From: Asterias rubens | Taxonomy: Eukaryota; Echinodermata; Asteroidea; Forcipulatida; Asteriidae | Direction of reading: 5' to 3' | Length of the DNA: 64,000 nucleotides | Assembly: GCF_902459465.1 (NCBI RefSeq) | Contig: NC_047083.1 | Location: 5,075,526-5,139,525 of the forward strand | In this document: positions 10,905-21,947 of the stretch, one piece after another | Position numbering within the stretch: position 1 is the first letter of the stretch | Layout of the letters: every line of letters starts with the position of its first letter | Program-made: the position numbers and the translations under genes | The notes under the pieces: generated by a model | The model's input: the letters and a program-made list of their open reading frames with translations, nothing else | Told to the model about the DNA's origin: nothing | The model's database searches: none

Positions 10905-11128
10905 ATTGCAATGATGAATCCTGAGACCCAATTATTTAGCCCCTTATACAAGGGGTACGGCCTCGTCAGCAGCCACAGCCAGGAAAACCGGAGCGAACCC
11001 TTCTCTTCGAGAGGTGCACTGGGTTCTTTTACATGCGATTACACAACACATGGGACCAACGGCGATACATCCAATCCGAAGGACGGAGCAGTGGTTAAGT
11101 GTCTCGCTTAAAGACACAAGTGTCAATA
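10905..11128 (-). mobile_element. SINE-like element sharing a conserved SINE domain
   Basis: Read on the minus strand, the segment contains GCGAGACACTTAACCACTGC and CCGTCCTTCGGATTGGATG, CATGTGTTGTGTAATCGCATG and AGAACCCAGTGCACCTCTCG. The AGACACTTAACC motif is also in the tRNA-derived SINE at 32.9 kb (GAGCAAGACACTTAAC), so this is interpreted as a SINE-related repeat. No tRNA head is visible at this copy. Confidence 0.5.
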
Positions 11129-11365
11129 AAATCTTTCAATTTTGTTCGTTTAATTTCATGAGTTCTAGTTTTTATTTATATTTTTGGGGAATTACGTTTT
11201 TGTAACTCGAGCCTTCGAGAAAGACTGCGCCAGTACTATTTTTGTACCCACAAGTTGTTTCCTTAGTAACAAAAACTGTCCCAGACCCCACAACGTGTTG
11301 ATGTAATAATGGACACACAATGCTGACAGTTGGTTGAAAACATCTGAGACCACCATTGTACCTTA

Positions 11366-11645
11366 GACTTGTGAACAAGTCGTTAATGGTTTGTCGCTGT
11401 AAGATAGTCGAGTCTTGGTGGTGGCGTAATGATCCAGGTTTCCGCGATCGAACACTGCTTTTGCGAGATCACTCCTACTAGATCAACTGCCCTCGCGCGC
11501 GAAGCTGCTGGCTGCTGACTACTAGCTCAGGAGAGCTCGCGTGGTTGGCCGGAAGTATCTCGAGAATATCGCCAGTGTGGCGGGAATCGCGGAGAGAGTC
11601 GGAACAATTTCATCGCGACAGACGTTAACGACTTGTCCACAAGTC
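11366..11645. mobile_element. MITE with ~33-bp TIRs and TA target duplication
   Basis: The left end GACTTGTGAACAAGTCGTTA continues ATGGTTTGTCGC; the right end (11,612-11,645) is its inverse. Each TIR begins with an internal palindrome (GACTTGTgaACAAGTC). Both ends are flanked by TA. The GC-rich interior has no ORF. Confidence 0.75.
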
Positions 11646-11699
11646 TAGAGGCCTAGAAATTCCGGAAGAGGTTATCAACCTCATGCAGATGTGTACATC

Positions 11700-12110
11700 C
11701 CCGAGAGGCAGTCTTGACCCGTTATTTTAAATAGCTCCCTCTCTATGGGCTTGTAAAACGTCTAACCATAGACGTTCAGAGCCGATAAAAGCACAATCAA
11801 TTTGTGTGCGGAATGGTGCTGGGAAAAAAACACGAAAATAATCACGACTAAAGTCTTGTACGAAATATTATACTATTAATGATGTTTTCAACTTTTAACT
11901 TCAATCCAAGCCTGGAATTACAAGCAGGCTGTATTGACCCATTTCACCTGACGTCCTCATCAGAATAATCTTGGATGCGCCATTTTTGTGACGCGCGTGC
12001 AAGGGGCCAATAAAGGTCATTGCCTCTGTTGCCTAATGACTTGGCCTTGGTGCCCACTCTCCCAAAATATAAATGTTAAAGAGTGAAAATTTCATTCTCT
12101 TGTCCGAGTG
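11700..12110. other. Non-coding stretch
   Basis: No gene or repeat identified with confidence. Confidence 0.4.
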
Positions 12111-12128
12111 GTGTCAGTTCCACTCTTT

Positions 12129-12203
12129 TGAGAGTTAAAGTCAATCTGTTCCACTCCTTGTTTTTTAGTGAGATTGGACTGACTTTCACTCTCAATCGAG
12201 TTG
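12129..12203. repeat. Imperfect inverted repeat
   Basis: GAGAGTTAAAGTCAATC and GACTGACTTTCACTCTC pair with three mismatches around a spacer containing GTTCCACTCCTTG. It may be a decayed MITE together with the GAGTGAAAATTTCATTCTC half-site at 12,079-12,098. Confidence 0.45.
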
Positions 12204-12229
12204 AAAGAAGCCGTCTTTCACTACAAAAA

Positions 12230-13226
12230 GAATTGTCCGCCATAATTATATGGATATTGCAAGAGTGGTATGGCAGACAAAACGGGTGGTTTTTTAACTT
12301 TTTACATTTAGAAAGCATGTCCAAAGGAATTCTGTCTGCCGGACATTCGGTCCCCAAATGGGAAATTTACGTGAGCTTCAGGAGGATGATTCAAAAGAGG
12401 TCACCCTTAAAAAATGTTTAAAAATAAGATTGTACAGTTTGTCATATTATTATTAAAAATGGGGGACCAAATCTCCGGGGAACAGAATCTCCTGCCACAC
12501 CCTTCAACACTTTCCAGTAGACTTTTAAATGTTCCAATCCAGGTGTTTAATACTTTCACAGTAATTGCATGTCTGGTATGCATGAACATGTCAGTTCTAA
12601 TTTGGCATCAGGTGCAATTTTTACAACAAGTGCATCATGGTGCCTAAGGGTATACAACTCTTTTTGATTCCCCAAAGTTGGCAGGTATGCATTTTTCAAT
12701 AACCGTATCAATGTGCTCGACATTTTATTATTTCCTTTAAAAACCTTTCACCAGGTGACTATCCTAGTGCTATTGAGACGTTGGTGACTGCAAATTAATG
12801 TTCCAATCGAAATACCCTTTTCAAAACGAAATTAGTGGCTTTGCCCCCTCAAAGATGAAAATTCCAAGCATCAATCTTCTTTTTCCTTTTTTCTGCGCAA
12901 AATCGTACTAGCCTGGCCATTATGCTTCACTTTAACAACAATAAAAAAACATACTAAGAAAAAACAAATGATATTACAGCTGCGATGCTGCCAACTGCTT
13001 CTATACCAAACAACGATTACCATCCCAAATTGACATGAGTGTACAATATTGTTATGCGGTAAAATTAATAGAGCATCAAGTCAAGAAAATACTGAGTGGC
13101 ATTTGTATCAGTTGTATTTTATTAGGTGGCAATTATTCTGATGCACATGGTTGAGGGTGTCAACGACAGACTGATGAAATAATGTACTTCTCAACACAGT
13201 TGGCTTTCTGGCATGCAGAAGTGAAG
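12230..13226. other. Gene-free flank of the LTR element
   Basis: AT-rich sequence with no recognised gene; the retrotransposon begins directly after GAAG at 13,226. Confidence 0.45.
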
Positions 13227-14260
13227 TGTAACACACACACGAACTGACTCAGCGCAAAAGAATTTAACTTTTAAACAACCACTTTTAATGCTCTTCACAG
13301 CTCTTTCTACGTCAAGATATTAAACAAACTTTAACTTTTAGCAAAAATTGCAAACTGCAATAAAACTCTAACAGCTGTATACTAACTATTGGCCAATAGT
13401 AATAAACAATCTCAAAACACTAGGATCCTAGATTTATCAGTTCACGAGTTCACTTCCGCGATTAATATCCGATTTATCAGTTCACGAGTTCAATTCCGCG
13501 ATTAATATCAAGGATACAGGCACTGTGATTCCTCCTCCACTCGACACCTTGCAGCTACATGTACAGATGTAGGTACGCAGTAGGTCAAATAGTTCAGAAG
13601 TCCCGGGGAAACTTGTTGCAGCTAGGTAGTACGTCTAGACCCAGTCCAGCAGTCCACGCATTCCACAGTCCAGCAGACAGCGAGTCCAGATGTGGAAGGT
13701 CCGCAGTTTCATTCGTCACCAAGTACCAACACTCCAACAGTTTAGAGTTTATTCAACTTGAGAAGCTGATTATTCATAGAGAAGATCTAAGATTGTAGAT
13801 CTGAGATCTGAGAGCAAAATATCCACAAAAATGCAATCACTATTTGCTGGACATTAATATGCTTTATAAACCTTTAAAAACAAGCCATATAATTATTTGC
13901 AGTATCCCCCAGATTTAACCAAAACGATCATCCATAAGCACATGTGAAAAACATGAGGCTTGAAAACTCTTTAGGAAATGATTTATAATAAAACCAACTC
14001 TTACCTGAGAGCCAACAACTGCCAATAAATCTTTACTGGTTTGCAGGAACACAAAACCTGCTAACAGGAGGTTATTATTTCTCCCTCAACTATTATATTT
14101 CAAAAACAAAACGATGAGCAAACTTTTACATGACATGCATAACAACAAACATGTCTGCCATAAAACACTCTCACATGGCCTGGACATCTCCAGTCAATTG
14201 AGGGCGCTTTCACCTGTTCCAGCCTTGAGGGCGCTATCACCTTTTGAGCTCTGGGCTACA
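13227..14260 (-). repeat. 3' LTR of the Gypsy element
   Basis: Same sequence as 20,914-21,947 at a constant offset of 7,687 bases. It contains an internal duplication of GATTTATCAGTTCACGAGTT (13,430 and 13,471 regions). The 79-aa ORF present in both LTRs is not considered coding. Confidence 0.95.
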
Positions 14261-14272
14261 TCCTCCCCTTCT
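14261..14272 (-). other. Polypurine tract
   Basis: On the coding strand AGAAGGGGAGGA lies immediately before the 3' LTR; it overlaps the pol stop codon (14,271-14,273). This is the expected plus-strand primer site for reverse transcription. Confidence 0.85.
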
Positions 14273-17200
14273 AAACTCGCTGCATCGTCCCGATGCATTC
14301 ATTTCGTCTGGTCCCAAACAAAAATCTGCTAAGTGCTGGAACGAAATCTCCAAACGTAGGGGTAACTGACAAACTGTAGGTAGGCTGACCTAGCGTGTCG
14401 TAAGTGAATCGCTGAGGGAGTTTTCGTACTCTGGAGGGGCGGGAACTCGGGAATGCACCTTGGTCATCTTCAAGATTCTCTGATTCAACCTCCTCCACAA
14501 CTTGTTCCACAGAGATATCCGATGGAAACGTAGCATCTTGTAGGCTAAGCTCAGGCTGTGATGTAATCGGGCTTTGATTAACATTGTCCTCAGTAATCTC
14601 AACAGGTGTAGCCTCAACAACCTCTAATTCATGGGGTTCATGATCATCAGCATCGCTGCCAATCCCTTCAGGATCCAAACTATCACCAGGTGGGGGGTCG
14701 GACACTGTAAGATCATCTGCTGGTATCTGCTTGAGATCATCCTCGCTTGAAGTTAGACCACTGCTCTGGACATCATGACTGCTGACGCAAACACCATCTT
14801 CATCCATCCCATTCATTGAAGGAAGTGACAATGTGTCTCCATCAACACTGGGGTCTAGGGTGACAGGAATGCCATCATCATGGACATCGTCAATGGTTTT
14901 CAGCTGACAGTCTTCAGGGCAAGGGTTCACATTCGGTTCGGTATCACTAGAGAGTTCGGCTTGGGTGTCCATATAGGGTGTCTCCTCAGCAGGATCCATA
15001 ATCGAACATCTTTCAGAGTTCAAAAACTGGGAATAGGGAACAAACTCCTCTGCCGCTTCCCTCAATGTCGACTCTACTTCAACTGAAGAATTTCCATCAT
15101 GTGCACTAACCTGTGGTCCAAAGTCAATTGAACCTTCATCTATCAGGATGTTTTGTGCACTAGATTGGGTATCGGGCTGTACAGTAGAGTCTCGCTTCTT
15201 GGGCCACACAACCACTACATCAGATTCCTCGGAGTCTGACTCTATGTATTCAAGTTCTCTTTCTGGATCACCGGGGTCACACTGCACAGTTTCGGGTTTC
15301 TTTGACTGTCTCGTTATGGGTCGATGTACCTTCTCAGAGGGCGGCTGCTTGGGTTCACCTGTGAGCATTCCAATAGGAAGAATCATGTTCCTGTGAAGTG
15401 TCTTAATCTTACCCTCACCAGCTTCTGGTTTGAGCTTATAGACTGGTATATTGTCACTATGTCTGCAAACAACGAGGTACACATCTTGTCCCCATTTATC
15501 AGCTAGCTTATGAGTACCTTTCAAACCCACATTTCTGATAAGGACACGATCTCCAGTCTGAAGTTCATTTCCTCGCACTTTCAGGTCATACCTTCGCTTG
15601 TTTGCTGTCGCAGACTTGGCCGACTCTTCTGATGCTCGCTTAAATGCACTTTCTAGATTACTTCGCAACTCTTGAACATACTTCGAGTGGTCCTTGTTCG
15701 TTACACCATCAGGAGATGTACCAAAGGAAACATCAATAGGAAGCCTGGCTTCCCTTCCAAACATGATGAAGTATGGGGAAAATCCAGTGCTATCATTTCG
15801 AGTGCAATTGTAAGCATGTACCAGGGAGCTAACATGCTTACTCCAGTGCTGCTTGTCTTCATTCTGCAAAGTCCCCATCATGCTCAACAGTGTCCGGTTA
15901 AACCTCTCAGGTTGAGGGTCACCCTGAGGGTGGTAGGGCGTAGTCCGTGATTTGCTTATACCCAACATCCCAGTCAGTTCCTTGATGAGTTTGTTGTCAA
16001 ATTCACGTCCTTGATCTGAATGCAATCGGGTAGGTAGACCATAATGCAAAAAGTACTTCTCCCATAGCAACCTGGCAACTGTTCGAGATGATTTGTCCTT
16101 TGTCGGATATGCTTGAGCATACCGAGAGAAATGATCAGTGATGACTAGAATGTACTGAGCACCACTTCGGTCCTGTTCAAGTTTCAAAAAGTCTATGCAA
16201 ACCAACTCCAATGGGTAAGTAGTTGAGATGTTCACCAAAGGAGCGGAGATCTTGGTGGGTGTCTTATGCGTCACACATCTTTCGCAACATCGGATCCACT
16301 CCTCAACGTCAGACACCATCTTTGGCCAGTAGAATCTTGGTCTAACCAAAGTGACTGCTCTCTCTACACCAAGATGTCCGAGGTCATTATGCAGGCCTTT
16401 CATTGCTTTGGTTCTATAGTTCTTGGGTAATACCAACTGAAATCTGGCAAGACCGTTGGAGTCCATTGATCTTCGATACAATGTTTCATCTCTCAGAACA
16501 AGACGATTGAATTGGCCGAGCATAATGTTCAAGTCCTTGGAGAAATCATCAGATCTCTTGGGTCGTACCCCATCTTTGACAAACTTGATAAGTTGACTAA
16601 TATCTGCATCAGCTTCTTGCTCCTTCCTCCAATCAACATTATCCAGACCGACCATCTTTGTCTCAGTGTCTGGATTGCAGTAGTTTGACGGAACTGCTTC
16701 GGCACTCATTGCCATGGAGTACACGAGAGGTAGATCATCATCACCGTTTGAAGATGGACTAACAACATCACCAGCAAGATAACGAGCACAGATCGCATCA
16801 ACTTGTTCCTTGCCACAGGTCTGGTATCTCTCCTCACTGTCCTCTTTTAAACGTGTCTCAAGATCACGGATCATCTCGTCCTGGTTAAACTCTCCACCAC
16901 CGACAGAATTTGGGTCAGGTCTCCGTGATAAAGCATCAGCATCTTGGTTGCAGTGACCCGGCTTGTAGTGAATTGTAAAATCAAACGTGGCCAATGCTGC
17001 TAGCCACCTGTGTCCGGTCGCATCCAATTTCGCTGAGGTAAGTATATACGTGAGCGGGTTGTTATCTGTGTAGATCTTGGTACCCTGGGCCGAGTACAAG
17101 TAGTCTTTAAATTTTTCAGTTACAGCCCACTTTAGGGCGAGGTACTCCAACTTGTGAGCTGGATAGTTTTTCTCCGCCGGGCTCAAACTGCGGCTAGCAT

Positions 17201-19363
17201 ATGATATAGGTCGTACTTTGTGATCTATTTCCTGACAGAGAACTGCTCCTAGGCCGTCACGACTGGCATCTGTATGTAGAATAAAAGGACTGACCATATC
17301 TGCAAACGCTAACACAGGTGCAGTACAAAGCCGCTCTTTCAAGGTTTGAAATGCTGTTTCACAATCTTGTGTCCAACGTGGTCCAAATGGAGCTCTCGGG
17401 TTGACAGAATTTTCCTTAGTCACAGAGTCCTTCTTCTGAACACCCCCCGTCAGCTGAAACAAAGGTTTGGCCACAACAGAAAACCCTTCAATAAATCTAC
17501 GATAATAACTCGCAAACCCTAAAAAGGATCGCAGTTGACGGACATTGTCTGGACGAGCCCAAGTTTTCAACGCCTCTACCTTCCCAGGATCAGTCTGAAC
17601 TCCTTCTCCAGAGACAATATGGCCGAGGTATCGCACAGAAGTACAACAAAACTGGCATTTGTTCGGAGAAACCTTCAAGCCAAACTCTGCAAGACGGTCG
17701 AACACCTTAGCAAGTCGCTCTTCCATTTGCTCCAACGTCGAAGAAAATACAATGATGTCGTCCATGTACACCAATACTTCCGACATGTTCAGACCCGCCA
17801 TACACCTCTCCATCAACCTTTGAAAAGTTGCGGGAGCCCCTTTTACACCTTGTGGCATCCTCTCAAACTGGTAAAACCCAACGGGGCACACAAAGGCTGT
17901 CTTCTCCTTGTCCTCTGGGTTCATTGGTATCTGATAATATCCGGACTTGAGATCAATGACGGAGAACCAGTTACACCCATGTAGGCAGTCTAATGCTTCA
18001 TGAACAAGTGGGACGGCATATTGGTCTGGAATTGTTCGTGCATTCAAAGTCCTATAGTCGATACACAGGCGTATTTGTCCATTCTTTTTACGGACAATAA
18101 CAATGGGTGAAGCATATCTACTTCTCGACTCAGTGATCACTCCTATGTCAACTAAACTCTGGATGTGGTCTCGCAGATCCTGCAAATCCCTTGGAGCAAC
18201 CCGTCGAGATCTTTCCCGAAACGGCTCATCATTGTTCAGTCGAATTTCATGATACGCCTCAGTAGTCACACCAATATCCCACTCATGTGTAGAGAAAACT
18301 TCAGCTCTCTGAAATGCAATCTTTAGTAGTCGCTCTTTCTCCTTGGCATCTATCGGTCCCCAATCAAAAGGTAATTTCCGGAATTCCTCTTCTGTAATTG
18401 AACACTTTGGGCTCGGTGAAGTCTGGTTCGGTGTCTTCACTGTTGACGATGTCACCTTACATTGTACCACTCCAGATGAAGATGGATTCGGAACATCACT
18501 GGTTTCGCTGCTTGTGTCACTTACCCATGATGTCAGGTACACCCCTGCTACAATACATCTTCGAGACAAAATAACAGGCCTGTTGTTCTGGTTTTGATTT
18601 GTGAGGCAGACCTTTACTTTACTAAACCCTCTCTTGATAGTACAAAGCGAGCAAGAAACCTCTATCCCTCCAGGTAGCTTATTTGGGACAAATGAATCCA
18701 GTAATCCGGTAACAGACTTCCCACATTTATTTCTGATCACTCCCACTACTTGTTTGGTTGACCCAGCTGGAATCTCCACTCTGCCTCTGGCTTTGAGTTT
18801 GACATACCCAAGTAAACCATCAGGGCCTGCTTTTGTCGAACATCTGATATCTTCATATATTTTATCACAAACTGCATCAATCGTCACTCCACTTGAGTCA
18901 CGCTGCACCTCTGAGTAGCAGTCCTTGAATACTCCAGCATTTGTACCAACTATCAGCTGGTAATCAACAGCACTTCTGCTATCGGGGACAACCAGAGCAA
19001 GAGTTCGAAACATCTTTTGTGTACCACAGAATTTCTCGTTGAACCCAAGGTTGATTTCAGTCCATCCTAAGTATGGCATAAGATCATCACCACCATGCCA
19101 CAACACTAAATCTTTTAGCGGGTACAGTGATCTTTCAAGTGTATCAAAAAACTTCTTGTAAATGAGTGTCACTTGGGAACCACTATCTACAAGTGCACTC
19201 GTCTCTACCCCATCCACCTTGCATGTCCTGATGGTCAGTCCCCCAATCAGTCCCTCTGGAATGTCGGTGTCGGCTTGACATTGGTAACTTGGTTGAGTAC
19301 TGCATGGCCTTAGTTCTGTTGGGGCATCGCATCGGCCTCTTTGGAATGCCCTTTCCCGTTTCC
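14271..19363 (-). CDS. pol: Gypsy Pol polyprotein (PR-RT-RNase H-integrase, long acidic tail)
   Basis: Expressed as a Gag-Pol fusion by -1 frameshifting at 19,364-19,358; the pol frame is open across the end of gag. Numbering from the GTG at 19,217 (not a real start): aspartic protease DSGS at residues 11-14; RT with YMDD at 484-487 (17,768-17,757); RNase H HTDAS with Asp near 650; integrase zinc-binding HHCC region (GHLGVERA... CCERC) near 940-975; integrase D1009, D1068 and E1104, with the standard 35 residues between the last two. After the integrase core an acidic, Ser-rich tail of about 350 residues ends in a basic patch (RPSRVRKLPQRF). The ORF is uninterrupted for about 1,695 codons. 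The protease cleaves the polyprotein; RT/RNase H makes cDNA; integrase inserts it. Confidence 0.95.
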
Positions 19364-20638
19364 CTGAAGATAGAATTGGATAAACCTTTCGCTGACTTTA
19401 TCTGGGTCCGATGGATTGGCACATTTGGGACGGTAGTGGCCTTCCAAACCACACTTGAAACAAAAGTTTGGACGCTGATTTGCTCTGCCTTTATCACCTC
19501 TCTGGTCAAACTTACAACTTTTGGCCTGTGTTTTAGGTTGTTGTTGTGGGATGGAGACTGCAGATGGGTTGGAAACAGACTCGGGCTCTCTATGGCTGAT
19601 CTTTTCTGCTTGTTCGGCCTCTTCTCTCCTCACCATCTGAAGAAGAGATAGATACGTAGGTGGTGTTTTCACTTTATCCTTCAGTCTGAGGTTGATAAGC
19701 ATCATGTCGTTGTATAGTGTTCCACGAATGAACTGAGACAACAGCAGTGAGTTTGCTGAATCCGGTAGTGCACCCCCTTTTCGAATCAGCTTCCGAAGAA
19801 GACCCTGAAGGCGTGTCAGAAAGTCTGAGGGCTTTTCTTCTTTCTTCTGATGTAGCTGATGAAACTTGATTCCCAACTCCTCTGCTGATTGTGTGTCACC
19901 AAATGCAAGTTCTAAAGCAGTTAGGTAATCAGCTGCTGTGGCTTGTGGGTTGTCTCTCCTATAGTCAGTGATCATATTGGCAGCTGGGGCACGCAGTGCT
20001 TCTCTTAGTCTCTTTCTCTTCTCTCCTTCATCGCTTTCCTCTTCTAATTGCCCATGGACAATTTCCACCCACAGATCAAAGGTTTCTTCATCTCGGGCTG
20101 GCTGCTTAGATCCAGAAAAAGAAGGAAGTCTTCGGCTGTTTGATATTTTGCACATAGACAGCGCCTCTCTCAACCCCACTGCAACATCCTTTGATCCATT
20201 TGCTGTGGATTTCATTTCTTCTCCATGATTTTCAGGTTGTTTCTCTGCTGAGGATGGCAAGTCTTTGGACGACGACGGCAGCAAACCTCGCGACATTAAG
20301 TCCGCTATTGTTACCTTTTCACGAGGGGAGTTAAATTGTTGAATTGTGAACACAATTTGTTCATCGGAAATATCAAGTCGAATCCTCCCATCAAGAGGAA
20401 GTTCGACATCCTTCATGGCAAGGTCAAATTCGACGAGAAGAAGAGTTTGGCTGTCTCTATCCTGGCGCGAAACACTAGCGAGATGGTTTATGGTCTGATA
20501 TAAAGCAAGGGCTATGTCATCTGTGGGAGAATGTACCGTGGTTGCACTGACAAGAAGAAAACAATGAGTAACACGTAAATCTTCCTTTTTGCACCATGAC
20601 AAACCTAATTCCCGAAGCTCTGCTGAACAGTCAGGCAT
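19310..20638 (-). CDS. gag: Gypsy Gag capsid protein, PNMA-like, with CCHC zinc knuckle
   Basis: A 442-aa ORF starting at a true ATG (20,638). The central part (about residues 165-330) resembles the PNMA-type Gag fold: a FDLWVEIVHGQL start, PAANMITDYRRDNPQATAAD, YLTALELAFGDTQSAEEL and a KPSDFLTRLQGLLRKLIRKG block. A CCHC knuckle (CFKCGLEGHYRPKC) occupies residues 393-406 and should bind genomic RNA. The protein assembles the intracellular particle. Just before its stop the message carries the heptamer G GGA AAC in gag frame, so some ribosomes enter pol. PNMA similarity is by pattern recognition, not by a database search. Confidence 0.92.
   Translation of the reverse strand: MPDCSAELRELGLSWCKKEDLRVTHCFLLVSATTVHSPTDDIALALYQTINHLASVSRQDRDSQTLLLVEFDLAMKDVELPLDGRIRLDISDEQIVFTIQQFNSPREKVTIADLMSRGLLPSSSKDLPSSAEKQPENHGEEMKSTANGSKDVAVGLREALSMCKISNSRRLPSFSGSKQPARDEETFDLWVEIVHGQLEEESDEGEKRKRLREALRAPAANMITDYRRDNPQATAADYLTALELAFGDTQSAEELGIKFHQLHQKKEEKPSDFLTRLQGLLRKLIRKGGALPDSANSLLLSQFIRGTLYNDMMLINLRLKDKVKTPPTYLSLLQMVRREEAEQAEKISHREPESVSNPSAVSIPQQQPKTQAKSCKFDQRGDKGRANQRPNFCFKCGLEGHYRPKCANPSDPDKVSERFIQFYLQGNGKGHSKEADAMPQQN
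19322..19364 (-). promoter_or_regulatory. -1 ribosomal frameshift signal (G GGA AAC plus stem-loop)
   Basis: In gag frame the codons CAG GGA AAC contain the heptamer GGGAAAC at 19,364-19,358. After a 6-nt spacer, GGGCAT (19,351-19,346) can pair with ATGCCC (19,327-19,322) around an 18-nt loop. The pol frame is -1 to gag, as required, and gag stops at 19,310. The same heptamer is used by the Gypsy-derived mammalian genes PEG10 and PNMA3. Confidence 0.8.
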
Positions 20639-20893
20639 TTTGTATTTACGATTGAATTAACACAAAACAAGATTTCAATATCAAAAAAAAACTTGCATGC
20701 TGCGGCACGTTTGAATTTGACAATGCAATGCACAAATTATGCAACACACAAATCAGTTGTTGACTCTCAGAATGAAATCACTAAAAATTAACCTGTTTAA
20801 ACACCAGCTATGAAGAACACTAAAATATATTTAATAATTCAACTTGCACGAGCAGATGTTTTTTAGTTTCAGGCCTCTACTTTTCGAGTAGGT

Positions 20894-20910
20894 CCTGGCA
20901 AGGTCGCCAA
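20894..20910 (-). other. tRNA primer-binding site
   Basis: On the coding strand TGGCGACCTTGCCAGGA begins 3 nt downstream of the 5' LTR end. TGG matches the universal CCA end of a primer tRNA. I could not identify which tRNA. Confidence 0.75.
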
Positions 20911-20913
20911 TTA

Positions 20914-21947
20914 TGTAACACACACACGAACTGACTCAGCGCAAAAGAATTTAACTTTTAAACAACCACTTTTAATGCTCTTCACAGCTCTTTCTACGTC
21001 AAGATATTAAACAAACTTTAACTTTTAGCAAAAATTGCAAACTGCAATAAAACTCTAACAGCTGTATACTAACTATTGGCCAATAGTAATAAACAATCTC
21101 AAAACACTAGGATCCTAGATTTATCAGTTCACGAGTTCACTTCCGCGATTAATATCCGATTTATCAGTTCACGAGTTCAATTCCGCGATTAATATCAAGG
21201 ATACAGGCACTGTGATTCCTCCTCCACTCGACACCTTGCAGCTACATGTACAGATGTAGGTACGCAGTAGGTCAAATAGTTCAGAAGTCCCGGGGAAACT
21301 TGTTGCAGCTAGGTAGTACGTCTAGACCCAGTCCAGCAGTCCACGCATTCCACAGTCCAGCAGACAGCGAGTCCAGATGTGGAAGGTCCGCAGTTTCATT
21401 CGTCACCAAGTACCAACACTCCAACAGTTTAGAGTTTATTCAACTTGAGAAGCTGATTATTCATAGAGAAGATCTAAGATTGTAGATCTGAGATCTGAGA
21501 GCAAAATATCCACAAAAATGCAATCACTATTTGCTGGACATTAATATGCTTTATAAACCTTTAAAAACAAGCCATATAATTATTTGCAGTATCCCCCAGA
21601 TTTAACCAAAACGATCATCCATAAGCACATGTGAAAAACATGAGGCTTGAAAACTCTTTAGGAAATGATTTATAATAAAACCAACTCTTACCTGAGAGCC
21701 AACAACTGCCAATAAATCTTTACTGGTTTGCAGGAACACAAAACCTGCTAACAGGAGGTTATTATTTCTCCCTCAACTATTATATTTCAAAAACAAAACG
21801 ATGAGCAAACTTTTACATGACATGCATAACAACAAACATGTCTGCCATAAAACACTCTCACATGGCCTGGACATCTCCAGTCAATTGAGGGCGCTTTCAC
21901 CTGTTCCAGCCTTGAGGGCGCTATCACCTTTTGAGCTCTGGGCTACA
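20914..21947 (-). repeat. 5' LTR of the Gypsy element
   Basis: Direct repeat of 13,227-14,260, same length. It should hold the element's promoter and, in U3/R, its polyadenylation signal; I could not place a TATA box with confidence. Confidence 0.95.

Larger units (their letters stand above)
13227..21947 (-). mobile_element. Complete Ty3/Gypsy LTR retrotransposon
   Basis: An 8,721-bp element in minus orientation: 5' LTR 20,914-21,947, primer-binding site 20,894-20,910, gag 20,638-19,310, pol to 14,271, polypurine tract 14,261-14,272, 3' LTR 13,227-14,260. LTRs are both 1,034 bp, begin TG and end CA on the coding strand, and look identical wherever compared. GAAG flanks both ends (13,223-13,226 and 21,948-21,951), a 4-bp target duplication. 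Both ORFs are open and catalytic motifs are intact, so this is a young and possibly active copy. There is no env-like ORF. Domain order PR-RT-RNaseH-IN is diagnostic of Gypsy/Metaviridae rather than Copia. Confidence 0.95.

Noticed and set aside
13559..13798. 79-aa ORF found identically at 13,559 and 21,246
   Set aside because: It lies within the two LTRs, antisense to the element, and is identical only because LTRs are; no domain.
17535..17984. 149-aa + strand ORF
   Set aside because: Antisense shadow of the RT domain of pol.
19183..19509. 108-aa ORF between gag and pol
   Set aside because: Third frame across the gag-pol overlap; the zinc knuckle and protease are encoded in the other two frames.
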